Below, in pieces: positions 1 through 8,726 of a stretch of 64,000 nucleotides of DNA (position 1 is its first letter; each line of letters opens with the position of its first letter). This DNA is from Rugamonas apoptosis (lineage in GTDB: Bacteria; Pseudomonadota; Gammaproteobacteria; Burkholderiales; Burkholderiaceae_D). The notes beneath the pieces were generated by a model that was not told the DNA's origin, made no database searches, and was given only the letters and a program-made list of their open reading frames with translations. The position numbers and the translations under genes were made by a program. The stretch lies in NCBI RefSeq assembly GCF_014042355.1, contig NZ_JACEZU010000003.1:186001-250000 (forward strand), given 5' to 3'.

Positions 1-1
1 G

Positions 2-70
2 GAGTACTTCGTCAAGGCGTGGAGCAGCAAGATCGGTGACGGCAGCACCAACGTCGAACACGAGGTGTAA
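2..70 (+). CDS. 3' end of an unidentified gene
   Basis: The window opens inside a reading frame that ends with TAA at 68-70. Only 22 residues are visible, ending in SKIGDGSTNVEHEV. This tail is hydrophilic and I do not recognise the family. No terminator hairpin is obvious in the 36 bp before the next gene. Confidence 0.5.
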   Translation, partial: EYFVKAWSSKIGDGSTNVEHEV

Positions 71-106
71 GCGGCGCACCCTGGCGCGCCACGCTTCCTG
101 GCATCC

Positions 107-1270
107 ATGGATATCAAAACACTGCTGCTGGCGCTGGCGCTGGGCAATTTGAGCCTGTGCGCGGCGCTGTTCTTTTTTGAGTACGAGCGCAAGCGCACGC
201 TCAGCTTATCGACCTGGGCCGTGGCCAAGCAGTGCCAGGCCGGCGCCTGGCTGCTGCTGTATTTGCGCGGCACTTTGCCCGACCTGCTCAGCGTCGGCGT
301 GGGCAACGGCTTGCTGTTCGCCGGCATGGCGCTGGACGCGGCGGCCCTGTGGGAACTGGCGGGCCGCCCCATCTGGCGGCGCTACCTGGCGCCCGCGCTG
401 GCGCTGGCCGTGGCCGTGTTCCTGGCCGCTTACGTGGGCGAACTGGACAAGACCATCCGGGCCGCGGCCGGTGCGCTGATCGTGGCCGGTTTCTTCCTGG
501 CCGGGGTGTTGGCGCTGGCTTTGCGCTGGCGCGACGGCACCATGCTGCGCCGTTTCCTGGTGGTGACCATGGCGTTGCTGTCGCTGGCCGTGGCCGCGCG
601 CGGCATATTGTCCGCATTGCAGCCCGATGGCTGGGGCTGGGTCAGCGGCACCATGATCCAGTGGCTGGGCCTGGCCGTGCTGTATTTAATGATGCTCACC
701 AACGCCTTCGGCTACCTGCTGCTCACGCGCGAGTCGCTGCAGGGCGAACTGGACCGCCTGGAAACCGTGGACACGGTGACAGACGTGCCCAACCGGCGCG
801 GCTTTTATCAGGCGCTGACGCCTTGGATGGCGCTGGCGCGCCGGCCCGGCATGCCCACCGCCTTGATCGTGCTCAACCTGGACCATTTCAAGCGCGTCAA
901 CGACAATTATGGCCACCCGGTGGGCGACGCCGTGCTCAAGGCCATGGTTGACGTGTGCAAGAAGCAGTTGCGCGACAGCGACCTGATGGGCCGCCTGGGC
1001 GGCGCCGAATTCGCCATCCAGTTGCCCCGTACCTCACAGCAGGATGCGTTGATGGTGGCCGAGCGTATCCGCAACGCCGTGGCCGGCCATCCCGTCAAGA
1101 CCGAGCGGGCCGTGATCAACCTCACGGCCAGCCTGGGCGTGACCACCATCCGCGCCGAGGACAGCACGGTAAGCCTGTTCAAGCGGGCCGACGAAGCCTT
1201 GCAGCAAGCCAAGCTGGACGGGCGCAACCGGGTGGTGGAGGCACGTGCCGAGAGCGCGCTGGAGGCCTGA
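107..1270 (+). CDS. Membrane GGDEF-domain protein with degenerate GGAEF active site
   Basis: The 387-aa protein has about six or seven hydrophobic helices in residues 1-205, then a GGDEF domain at about 220-380. The signature reads GGAEF at residues 298-302 (bases 998-1012), so the acidic third residue that binds metal in active diguanylate cyclases is alanine. The inhibitory-site motif RxxD is kept as RDSD at 289-292, exactly five residues upstream. Other family landmarks are present (DxLTxxxNRR-like VTDVPNRRGF; LDHFKRVNDNYGH). It is either a weak or inactive cyclase or a membrane c-di-GMP receptor. The ATG at 107 has only a weak ribosome site. Confidence 0.85.
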   Translation: MDIKTLLLALALGNLSLCAALFFFEYERKRTLSLSTWAVAKQCQAGAWLLLYLRGTLPDLLSVGVGNGLLFAGMALDAAALWELAGRPIWRRYLAPALALAVAVFLAAYVGELDKTIRAAAGALIVAGFFLAGVLALALRWRDGTMLRRFLVVTMALLSLAVAARGILSALQPDGWGWVSGTMIQWLGLAVLYLMMLTNAFGYLLLTRESLQGELDRLETVDTVTDVPNRRGFYQALTPWMALARRPGMPTALIVLNLDHFKRVNDNYGHPVGDAVLKAMVDVCKKQLRDSDLMGRLGGAEFAIQLPRTSQQDALMVAERIRNAVAGHPVKTERAVINLTASLGVTTIRAEDSTVSLFKRADEALQQAKLDGRNRVVEARAESALEA

Positions 1271-1355
1271 TTAAGCAAGAAGTTATTGCAACATGGCCAT
1301 GGCGCGGCGCCCCGGCGACGCCTTGGGCTGGTGGAATTGACTTCCATGGCGCGGC

Positions 1356-1372
1356 TGTCATCGGCGCGTCAT
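1356..1372 (+). promoter_or_regulatory. Pho-box-like repeat upstream of ppx
   Basis: TGTCAT at 1356-1361 is followed by CGTCAT at 1367-1372, an 11-bp period as in PhoB sites. A weak -10 candidate (TACTGT, 1383-1388) lies about 10 bp downstream, where PhoB-dependent promoters carry theirs. Only two repeats are seen and the second has one mismatch, so this is the weakest of the four Pho-box candidates in the window. Confidence 0.4.
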
Positions 1373-1453
1373 AATCCGCGCTTACTGTGTGAGGATTTTT
1401 CACCTGATATTCTGAAAGCCTTCGCGGTGGTCATCAGAAAAGAGGCTTCTCCT

Positions 1454-2908
1454 ATGTATGCAGCAGTAGATTTGGGTTCCAATAGTTTCCGCCTGCACAT
1501 CGGCAAACACGATGGCGAAGCGATCCGCGTGCTGAAAAGCGTGCGCGAGCCGATCCGGCTGGCGGCCGGCCTGGACGCCAACGGCAACCTGACCGAGGCG
1601 GCCATGCAATCGGCCCTGAATTGCCTCAAGAGCTTCCGCGTCACCCTGGCCGCCTACCAGCTGGAGGCGGTGCGGGTGGTGGCCACTTCCGCCATGCGGG
1701 TGGCGCGCAACGTGTCCGCCTTCCTGCCGGCCGCCGAACAGGCCATCGGCTATCCCATTGAAGTGATTTCCGGCGAGGAAGAGGGACGCCTGATCTACAT
1801 GGGCGTGTCCAACGCGGTGGCGCTGCCGGGCGAGCGGCGGCTGGTGATCGACATCGGCGGCGGCTCCACCGAGCTGATACTGGGGCGCGGCCAGGAGATC
1901 GAGCGGGTCGAGTCGTTCAGCCTGGGCACGGTCAAGCAAAGCCTGTCGTTCTTCGTCGGGGGCCGGATCGATGAGCCGTCGTTCGAAGCGGCCATCCTGT
2001 CGGCCCGCAGCCACCTGGAGGACGCGGCGCCGCCTTACCACCCCCAGTACTGGCGCCAGTGCTACGGTTCGTCCGGCACGGCGCGCACGCTGGCCGAGAT
2101 CATCGTCAAGAACGGCCTGGGGCGCGAGATGAACGCCGCCACGCTGGAGGCGCTCAAGCAGCGCTTCATCCAGATCGGCCATGTGAGCAAGATCGAACTG
2201 ACCGGGCTGCGGCCGGAACGGGCCGGCACCATCATTGGCGGGCTGGCCATCATGATCGCGCTGGTGCATGAACTGGACATCCCCGTGGTACAGCCGATCG
2301 AGGCCGGCCTGCGCATGGGCGTGATGTGGGACTTGTACCTTCGTTCGACCAAACGTGACCGGCGCGAGCAGTCGGTGCGCGCCTTCCAGCAGAAATTCCA
2401 TGTCGACGAAGGCCGTGCCGAGCGCGTGGCAAACGATGCGCTGGCCTTGTACGGGCAAATGAAACCGGGCTCGGACACCTACAATCGCCCCCTGTTCTGG
2501 AGCGCGCTGCTGCACGAGGTGGGCATGGTGGTGTCGCAAACGGGCTACCACAAGCACGCCGCCTACATGATCGAGAACGCCGATCTGCCAGGCTTCACCA
2601 CGCGCGAGCAGAAGACCATGAGCCGCTTGATCATGGCCCAGAAGGGCAACCTGCGCAAGGTGGGCGAGGCGCTCGCGGAGCCCGATTTCGCCAAGGCCGT
2701 GGTGGCATTGCGGCTGGCGATACTGTTCATGCATGCCCGTATCGACGTCGATTTCCGTCAGCTCAAGCTGCGCATGAAGAATCGCATCGAACTGGAAATC
2801 CGGCGCGACTGGGTGGCCGACCATCCGACGGTGTCATACTGGATGGAGAAGGAGCAGGAGCTGTGGGACGAGGTAGGGGTGGACTTCAGCATCCGCGCCA
2901 ACGCATGA
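1454..2908 (+). CDS. ppx: Exopolyphosphatase (Ppx/GppA family)
   Basis: This 484-aa protein should release phosphate from the ends of polyphosphate chains in the cytoplasm. It opens with the ASKHA phosphate-binding motif VDLGSNSFRL. It then has SAMRVARN, the catalytic-glutamate region ISGEEEGRLIYMG and the second phosphate loop DIGGGSTEL. The C-terminal half holds an HD-type region (LFWSALLHEVG), as in long Ppx proteins. The frame is open further upstream, but the ATG at 1454 has AGAGG at 1441-1445 and starts directly at the conserved N-terminus. The related kinase gene ppk lies at the other end of the window. GppA is the alternative name for close relatives, but polyphosphatase is more likely here. 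Confidence 0.9.
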   Translation: MYAAVDLGSNSFRLHIGKHDGEAIRVLKSVREPIRLAAGLDANGNLTEAAMQSALNCLKSFRVTLAAYQLEAVRVVATSAMRVARNVSAFLPAAEQAIGYPIEVISGEEEGRLIYMGVSNAVALPGERRLVIDIGGGSTELILGRGQEIERVESFSLGTVKQSLSFFVGGRIDEPSFEAAILSARSHLEDAAPPYHPQYWRQCYGSSGTARTLAEIIVKNGLGREMNAATLEALKQRFIQIGHVSKIELTGLRPERAGTIIGGLAIMIALVHELDIPVVQPIEAGLRMGVMWDLYLRSTKRDRREQSVRAFQQKFHVDEGRAERVANDALALYGQMKPGSDTYNRPLFWSALLHEVGMVVSQTGYHKHAAYMIENADLPGFTTREQKTMSRLIMAQKGNLRKVGEALAEPDFAKAVVALRLAILFMHARIDVDFRQLKLRMKNRIELEIRRDWVADHPTVSYWMEKEQELWDEVGVDFSIRANA

Positions 2909-2991
2909 ACGGACGCCGCATGGCGTGATGCTGCTCAAACAAAACCTTCAAAAATAGTATATATTGTTTATATTGTTAATGAGGAGTGATG

Positions 2992-3729
2992 ATGAGCAAA
3001 GCAATCGCCATGAAATCCACGGCCGGTGGGCCGGTCGCCAACGGCAAGGCGGCCCCGCTGCCCAAGATGATCGTCAAGGCGCCGGCCGCCAAGGCCAAGC
3101 CGGCCGCCCGCGCCGCCACCGTCAAGGCGGCTGCGACGCCGGTCGCAAAGCCTGCCGCCAAAGCGGCGGAAAAACCGGCCGCCAAGCCAGCGGCCAAGGC
3201 CACCGTGAAAGCCGCCGCGAAACCGGCGGCGAAACCAGTGGTGAAAGCGGCACCGAAGCCTGCCGCCGCCAAAGCAGTCGCCAAGCCAGCTGCCAAAGCG
3301 GCCGTCAAGGCTGCGCCGAAAGTGGCCGTCAAGCCTGTTGCCAAACCGGTCGCCAAGGCGGCTGTGAAGTCCGCGCCCAAAGCTGCCGCTAATGCCGGCC
3401 CTAAAGCTGCTCCCAAAGCGGCCCCTAAAGCCGCCTCCAAAGCTGCGCCCAAGGCCGCTGCCAAGGCGCCCGCCGCCCGTCCGGTGGAGCCGGCCAAGGA
3501 CAAGCAGCGCAAGGACAAGCTGGTACGCGACAGCTTCACCATGCCGGAGCAGGAATATGCGGTGCTGGGCCAGGTGAAGAAGGCTTGCCTGAAGGCCGGC
3601 TTCGAGATCAAGAAGAGCGAGCTGCTGCGCATCGGCGTGGCCCTGATCAGCCAGATCGACCTGGCCACGCTGCAGAACGTGTTGTCCGCCTTGCCGCAGC
3701 TGAAAACGGGGCGCCCTAAGAAGGACTGA
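2992..3729 (+). CDS. Ala/Lys/Pro-rich histone-H1-like protein with conserved C-terminal domain
   Basis: Of 245 residues, roughly the first 165 are low-complexity: many AAKPAAKP- and KAAPKAA-type repeats, strongly basic, like bacterial histone-H1-like tails. The last 70 residues form a different, compact region (DSFTMPEQEYAVLGQVKKAC, then KKSELLRIGVALI and a C-terminal KTGRPKKD with an AT-hook-like GRP core). A role in nucleoid or polyanion binding is plausible but not shown. I placed the start at the ATG at 2992 because GAGGAG at 2981-2986 gives good spacing; an in-frame GTG (2986) and ATG (2989) lie just upstream. The upstream DNA (2941-2980) is unusually AT-rich and probably holds the promoter. 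Confidence 0.75.
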   Translation: MSKAIAMKSTAGGPVANGKAAPLPKMIVKAPAAKAKPAARAATVKAAATPVAKPAAKAAEKPAAKPAAKATVKAAAKPAAKPVVKAAPKPAAAKAVAKPAAKAAVKAAPKVAVKPVAKPVAKAAVKSAPKAAANAGPKAAPKAAPKAASKAAPKAAAKAPAARPVEPAKDKQRKDKLVRDSFTMPEQEYAVLGQVKKACLKAGFEIKKSELLRIGVALISQIDLATLQNVLSALPQLKTGRPKKD

Positions 3730-3751
3730 CAAAAAAACAACGCTGCCCCGA

Positions 3752-3779
3752 TGTCACGGAACCGACACCGCGATGTCAT
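3752..3779 (+). promoter_or_regulatory. Triple Pho-box-like repeat upstream of the olsB-like gene
   Basis: Three hexamers repeat with exact 11-bp spacing: TGTCAC at 3752, CGACAC at 3763 and TGTCAT at 3774. TATTAG at 3790-3795 starts 11 bp after the last repeat, the usual position of the -10 box when PhoB replaces the -35 element. This predicts induction of the downstream gene by phosphate limitation. Confidence 0.6.
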
Positions 3780-3835
3780 TTTCCTGAAGTATTAGACCGT
3801 TACGCTTGCTTCGTCTCCCACTGAAAGGACGAAGC

Positions 3836-4606
3836 ATGCAACATTCGATCGTACAAGCGGACGTCAGGGCAGCGTCGGCCAAGCTGGTCCTCAGCATGGC
3901 AAGCACGCCGGAAGAACTGCGCGAAGTGCAGCGCTTGCGCTACAAGGTATTCATCGAAACCATGGGACTCAGTTCGCTGGCCCGCGACGATGGCCTCGAC
4001 AGCGATGAATTCGACGAGCACTGCGATCACCTGATCGTGCGCGACACCAACACGCTGAAAGTGGTGGGCACGTACCGCCTGCTCAGCCCCACGCGCGCCC
4101 GCAAGCTGGGGCGCCTGTATTCCGAGAACGAATTCGACCTGGGCCGCCTGAATAACCTGCGTGGCCGCATGGTGGAGGCGGGCCGCGCCTGCATCCATCC
4201 CGACTACCGGGGGGGCAGCGTGATCATGCTGCTGTGGTCCGGCCTGGCCGAATACATGCGCCGCGAAAGCTCCGATTACCTGATCGGCTGCGCCAGCATC
4301 AGCCTGGCCGATGGCGGCCACAATGCCGTCGCCGTGTATGGAGCGCTGGCGGGCCAGCACCTGGCGCCGACCGAATACCGCGTCACGCCGCACCTGCCGT
4401 TCCCGATCAGTAAGCTGGAGGCGTCCGCCAAGGCCCAGGTACCGCCGCTGCTGAAAGGCTATATGCGCTCGGGCGCGTGGATTTGCGGCGAACCGGCCTG
4501 GGACCCTGATTTCGAAAGCGCCGACCTGTTCCTGCTGCTGCCGTTGGGGAACCTGGATAACCGTTATGCCCGCCATTACGGCGTGGCCGGTGAGGGTGCC
4601 GCCTGA
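3836..4606 (+). CDS. olsB: OlsB-like GNAT acyltransferase (ornithine lipid synthesis)
   Basis: The 256-aa protein fits the family that moves a 3-hydroxyacyl chain from acyl carrier protein to the alpha-amino group of ornithine, the first step to ornithine lipids. Family-type stretches are LRYKVFIETMG near the start, DEFDEHCDHLIV, VVGTYRLL and the GNAT-like block EAGRACIHPDYRGG. The product would act at the cytoplasmic membrane face. The start at 3836 follows AAAGGA by six bases. The partner acyltransferase OlsA is not in the window. The Pho-box-like promoter fits, since ornithine lipids often replace phospholipids when phosphate is scarce. The looser label putative hemolysin is sometimes used for this family. 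Confidence 0.75.
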   Translation: MQHSIVQADVRAASAKLVLSMASTPEELREVQRLRYKVFIETMGLSSLARDDGLDSDEFDEHCDHLIVRDTNTLKVVGTYRLLSPTRARKLGRLYSENEFDLGRLNNLRGRMVEAGRACIHPDYRGGSVIMLLWSGLAEYMRRESSDYLIGCASISLADGGHNAVAVYGALAGQHLAPTEYRVTPHLPFPISKLEASAKAQVPPLLKGYMRSGAWICGEPAWDPDFESADLFLLLPLGNLDNRYARHYGVAGEGAA

Positions 4607-4667
4607 GGTAATGCGTCACTGCCGCCGCGCATGTATCATGGCAGCATGATACGAGCGGGGAGGCGGG

Positions 4668-5471
4668 ATGTGGTTTGACACAGAGCTGGAACGGGATGGT
4701 TTTCAGCAGCGGACCGTGGTGCGCCACCAGGGGATGTCCCAGGCGCGCACCACCGACCGCGTGGTCGAGGAAATGCCGGTGGCGCTGGTGTTCAACGGCG
4801 TGTCGCAAGCGGTGATGATGGCCACGCCGCGCGACCTGGAAGCGTTCGCGCTCGGTTTCGCCCTGTCCGAAGGGGTGGTCGATCAGCGCGACGATATCTA
4901 TGATCTGGTGTTGCGCACGAACGGCGACAGCGCCGAAGTGGAACTGACCATCTGCCAGCAAGCTTTCATGCGCTTGAAAGAACGGCGCCGCACGCTGGCT
5001 GGCCGCAGCGGCTGCGGCGTGTGCGGCGTGGACAGCCTGGCGCAGCTTGACCTTTGCCCGCCGCGCATCGCCGCGCCGGCGCTGGAACACGCGCCCGCAC
5101 CGGCCGTGGCGCGCGCCGCGCGCGAGCTGACGCAACACCAGTCGCTGATGCAGGCCACCGGCGGCGTCCACGCGGCCGCCTGGTGCCGTCCGGACGGCGC
5201 CATCCTCCACGTATTCGAAGACGTGGGGCGCCACAACGCGCTCGACAAGTTAATCGGCCATCTGGCCAGGCAGGGCGAGGACATGGGACGCGGCTTCGTA
5301 TTCCTGTCCAGCCGCGCCAGTTACGAGCTGGTCCGCAAGGCCGCGCGCATGGGCATCCCCATGCTTGCCACCATCTCCGCCCCCAGCACACTGGCGATCG
5401 ACATCGCCGAACGGGCCGGCCTCACGCTGGTGAGCTTCTGCCGCGAGGACGGTTGCGTGCAGTACGCTTGA
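4668..5471 (+). CDS. fdhD: Formate dehydrogenase accessory sulfurtransferase FdhD
   Basis: The 267-aa protein matches FdhD, which passes sulfur from a cysteine desulfurase to the molybdenum cofactor of formate-dehydrogenase-type enzymes. The catalytic CxxC appears as GCGVCG near residue 110. Other conserved blocks are EMPVALVFNG, FALGFALSEG, THE-region equivalent TGGVHAAAW and FEDVGRHNALDKLIG. The stop codon lies one base from the stop of the convergent molybdoenzyme gene, so the two genes form a tail-to-tail functional pair. Confidence 0.95.
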   Translation: MWFDTELERDGFQQRTVVRHQGMSQARTTDRVVEEMPVALVFNGVSQAVMMATPRDLEAFALGFALSEGVVDQRDDIYDLVLRTNGDSAEVELTICQQAFMRLKERRRTLAGRSGCGVCGVDSLAQLDLCPPRIAAPALEHAPAPAVARAARELTQHQSLMQATGGVHAAAWCRPDGAILHVFEDVGRHNALDKLIGHLARQGEDMGRGFVFLSSRASYELVRKAARMGIPMLATISAPSTLAIDIAERAGLTLVSFCREDGCVQYA

Positions 5472-5472
5472 T

Positions 5473-7812
5473 TCAGGCGTTGGCGGGGGCGCTGGTTGGC
5501 GCGCTGGCTGGCGCACTGGCTGGATACAGCAGCACAGGTATCGACTTGGAGGTGGGCGTGCCGGCGCCGTCGGCTGTGCTGTGCAGCGGGATCAGGGCGT
5601 TCGTCTCTGGGAAGTAGGCGCCCAGGCAGCCGCGCGGGATGTCGTATTCCACCAGCATGAAACCGTCCGCGCGGCGCTCCACGCCGTCGTCCCACACGCT
5701 CACCATGTCCACCCAGCCGCCCGGCCGCAATCCCAGCATGTCCATATCGGCCCGGTTGGCGAACACCACGCGGCGCATGCCGTACACGCCCCGGTAGCGG
5801 TCGTCCATGCCGTAGATGGTGGTGTTGTACTGGTCGTGCGAGCGGGCCGTCATCAGCGTCATCAGGCGTTCGCCATGCATGGCGCGGGCGCGGTGGATGG
5901 GGGTGTCCGTGTCCACGGCGCGCACCAGGAACTGGGCCCGGCCGCTGGCCGTGCGCCATTCGCGCGCGCGTGACGCCACTTTCAGGTGGAAGCCGCCCGG
6001 CTTGGCCACGCGCGCGTTGAAGTCGTAGAAATCGTCGAACACCTTGGCCACGGCGTCACGGATGCGGGCATAGTCGGCCGCGTACCAGTTCCAGTCGACC
6101 AGCGCGCTGCCCAGCGTGGCCTCGGCCATGCGCGCCACGATGGCCGTTTCCGACAGCAGGTTGGGCGAGGCGGGCGGATTGCCGCCGTAGGACAGGTGCA
6201 CCATGCTCATGGAATCCTCCACCGTCACCCCTTGCGCCACGCCTTTCTGCAGGTCGATCTCGGTGCGCCCCAGCGTGGGCAGCAGTAGCGCGGCCTTGCC
6301 GTGCACCAGGTGGCTGCGATTGAGCTTGGTGGCCACATGCACCGTCAGCTCGCAGGCGCGCAGCGCCGCGAAGGTGAGCGGGGTGTCGGGCGTGGCCATG
6401 GCGAAGTTGCCGCCCATGCCGAAGAACACCTTCACTTTGCCATCCAACATGGCCTGGATGGTGTCCACCACATCGTAGCCATGTTCGCGCGGCGGGGTGA
6501 AGCCGAACACCTGGCCCAGCCGGTCGAGGAAGGCGGCGGTCGGCTTTTCCTCGATGCCCATGGTGCGGTCGCCCTGCACGTTGGAGTGGCCGCGCACGGG
6601 GCACAGGCCCGCTCCCTGGCGGCCGATATTCCCCCGCATCATCATCAGGTTGGACAGCATCTGGATCGTGGCCACGGCGCCCTTGTGCTGGGTCAAGCCC
6701 ATGCCCCAGGTGGCGATCACGCGCTGGCCGTGGGCGTAGATGTCCGTCAGGCGGTCGAGCTGCGCGCGCGGCACGCCCGATTCGGCGATTAGCTGGTCCC
6801 ACTCTTGGTGCCGCAAATCGTCGGCGAAAGCATCGAAGCCGTTCGTGTGTTCGGCGATGAAAGCCACGTCCAGCAAGCGTGCCTGGCCGGCCGCGCGGGC
6901 CGCGTCGTCCAGTTCCAGCAAGCCCTTGGCCATGGCTTTGATCAGCGCGAAGTCGCCGCCCAGGCGCGGCTGGATGAACAGCGAGCCGATGGTGGTGCTG
7001 GCATTGGTCAGCATCTCCAACGGGTGCGATGGCGAAGTGAAGCGCTCCAGCCCCCGTTCGCGCAGCGGATTGATGGAGACGATGGTGGCGCCCCGCCTGG
7101 CGCAGTCGCGCAGTTCGCCCAGCATGCGCGGGTGGTTGGTGGCCGGGTTCTGGCCGAAGATCAGCAGCGTGTCGGCGTGTTCGAAATCGTCCAGCGTGAC
7201 GGTGCCCTTGCCGGTGCCCACGGTGCCGGGCAGGCCGCGGCTGGTGGGTTCGTGGCACATGTTGGAGCAGTCCGGGAAGTTGTTGGTGCCATACATGCGC
7301 ACGAACAGCTGGAACAGGAAGGCGGCCTCGTTGCCGGTGCGGCCGGACGTGTAGAACGCGGCCTGGTTTGGATCGGGCAGGGCGTTCAGGTGGCGCGCAA
7401 TCAGGTCGAACGCGCTATCCCAGGAAATGGGGATGTATTTGTCGCTGGCCTGGTCGTACACCAGCGGATCGGTCAGGCGGCCGTGTTGTTCCAGTTCGTA
7501 GTCGGATTGCTGCAGCAGCGCCCCCACGGCATGCCGGGCGAAGAACTCGGGCGGCACGCGCTTGCTGGTGGCCTCCGCCGCCACCGCCTTGACGCCGTTC
7601 TCGCAGAATTCGAAGGTGGACGTGTGGACCCGGTCGGGCCAGGCGCAACCGGGGCAGTCGAAGCCGTCGGGCTGGTTCTGCGCCAGCAGGCTGCGGTAAT
7701 TGCCGCCGCTGACCTTCTCGCGCACCAGGTTGATCGCCACTTGCTTCAACGCGCCCCAGCCGGCGGCGGCGTGCGGGTAAGGTTCGATGCGGCCTGGTTT
7801 GGTATCGTTCAT
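5473..7812 (-). CDS. FdhF/YdeP-family molybdopterin oxidoreductase
   Basis: The 779-aa protein belongs to the large molybdopterin/bis-MGD oxidoreductases, in the branch that includes E. coli YdeP. It has the N-terminal block FDCPGCAWPD, a FEFCENG motif, the cofactor-binding region FYTSGRTGNEAAF and SNMCHEPTSRG, and a C-terminal MopB domain (LMTARSHDQYNTTIYG). Cys186 in SNMCHEP sits where selenocysteine or cysteine ligates molybdenum, so it does not need selenocysteine. No signal peptide is seen. The substrate is unknown; formate is only one possibility. The start has GGAG eight bases upstream. It is convergent with fdhD, its likely maturation factor. Confidence 0.85.
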   Translation of the reverse strand: MNDTKPGRIEPYPHAAAGWGALKQVAINLVREKVSGGNYRSLLAQNQPDGFDCPGCAWPDRVHTSTFEFCENGVKAVAAEATSKRVPPEFFARHAVGALLQQSDYELEQHGRLTDPLVYDQASDKYIPISWDSAFDLIARHLNALPDPNQAAFYTSGRTGNEAAFLFQLFVRMYGTNNFPDCSNMCHEPTSRGLPGTVGTGKGTVTLDDFEHADTLLIFGQNPATNHPRMLGELRDCARRGATIVSINPLRERGLERFTSPSHPLEMLTNASTTIGSLFIQPRLGGDFALIKAMAKGLLELDDAARAAGQARLLDVAFIAEHTNGFDAFADDLRHQEWDQLIAESGVPRAQLDRLTDIYAHGQRVIATWGMGLTQHKGAVATIQMLSNLMMMRGNIGRQGAGLCPVRGHSNVQGDRTMGIEEKPTAAFLDRLGQVFGFTPPREHGYDVVDTIQAMLDGKVKVFFGMGGNFAMATPDTPLTFAALRACELTVHVATKLNRSHLVHGKAALLLPTLGRTEIDLQKGVAQGVTVEDSMSMVHLSYGGNPPASPNLLSETAIVARMAEATLGSALVDWNWYAADYARIRDAVAKVFDDFYDFNARVAKPGGFHLKVASRAREWRTASGRAQFLVRAVDTDTPIHRARAMHGERLMTLMTARSHDQYNTTIYGMDDRYRGVYGMRRVVFANRADMDMLGLRPGGWVDMVSVWDDGVERRADGFMLVEYDIPRGCLGAYFPETNALIPLHSTADGAGTPTSKSIPVLLYPASAPASAPTSAPANA

Positions 7813-7964
7813 GCGGCGTGCTCCGTGGATGGTTATGCGTTGTCGCTGTCCCGTCGTGGCGCGCGGGCGGCCGCCGGGAAATGGGGAGTATAGTGCCTCA
7901 TTGATTTTTTGAAAACAGTGCAGTTTTGTCTGTTTTCGGCCGGCATGGCGGCAGGGACGCGGGC

Positions 7965-8726
7965 TTACTGGTCTTCCGAGCCCACGAACTGGTAGCGCTT
8001 CTTGAGTTCATCGACTTCCTGCCGGTTGGTGGCCATGAAGCGCTTGAATTCCTCGACCAGCCTGGGATGCTTGACCGAGGAGACATACCACTGGCCCGAT
8101 GCATGTGGCAGATCCGGGTCGTACACCACCGGCGGCTGGTCGGCCTTGCGGATCTTGGTCCAGTAGTAGCGGGCGATGCGGGTGTTCATATACGCGCCGT
8201 CCACCCGCTTGACGATCAGCTTTTGGTACAGGCTGTCGTAATCGCCCGTTTCCTCCACCCGCAACGTGCCGTTCGACATCAGTTGCTGGTAGGGGTAGGG
8301 CGTGAAACCCAGCGGTATGCCCAGCACTTTCAGGCGGCCTATGCCTTTGCCCAGGTTCTCCGGCCGCACCAGCACACCGTCCGTGAACTCCAGGATGGGC
8401 GCGTAGCTGATGGTGACATTCCTCTTCAGCGCGGCCACCCAGTTGGGATTGTCCGGGTAGGCCAGGTCCAGTTTGCCATCCACGAACAGGTGGTCGCGCC
8501 GCTTGAGCGGGTAGGCTTTATACACGAAGGTATAGCCTTGGTGGCGGGCGAAGGCGTCCAGGATGTCCTTGCCCAAACCGCCATATACGCCGCCACGAAA
8601 CTCGGAATAAGGCAGGAAATTCTGATAGTCCTCAACCCCGACCGTAAAGGTTTTGCCGTCGGCGCCCAAGGCTGCACCCGACAGCATGAGGCAGGCGAGG
8701 GTGCTGATAAATAGGGGGCGCATCAT
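7965..8726 (-). CDS. Family 3 periplasmic solute-binding protein, orphan
   Basis: The 253-aa protein starts with a signal peptide (MMRPLFISTLACLMLSGAAL, cleaved near GAALGA) followed by a type 3 extracellular solute-binding fold. Recognisable elements are KTFTVGVEDYQNFLPYS, GLGKDILDAFARHQGY, GKLDLAYPDN and the C-terminal FKRFMATNRQEV. The start at 8726 has GGAG with six-base spacing; the frame is open further upstream but would bury the signal peptide. No permease or ATPase is adjacent. Such free-standing family 3 proteins often serve as amino-acid receptors or sensors, but the ligand cannot be read from sequence. Confidence 0.8.
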   Translation of the reverse strand: MMRPLFISTLACLMLSGAALGADGKTFTVGVEDYQNFLPYSEFRGGVYGGLGKDILDAFARHQGYTFVYKAYPLKRRDHLFVDGKLDLAYPDNPNWVAALKRNVTISYAPILEFTDGVLVRPENLGKGIGRLKVLGIPLGFTPYPYQQLMSNGTLRVEETGDYDSLYQKLIVKRVDGAYMNTRIARYYWTKIRKADQPPVVYDPDLPHASGQWYVSSVKHPRLVEEFKRFMATNRQEVDELKKRYQFVGSEDQ

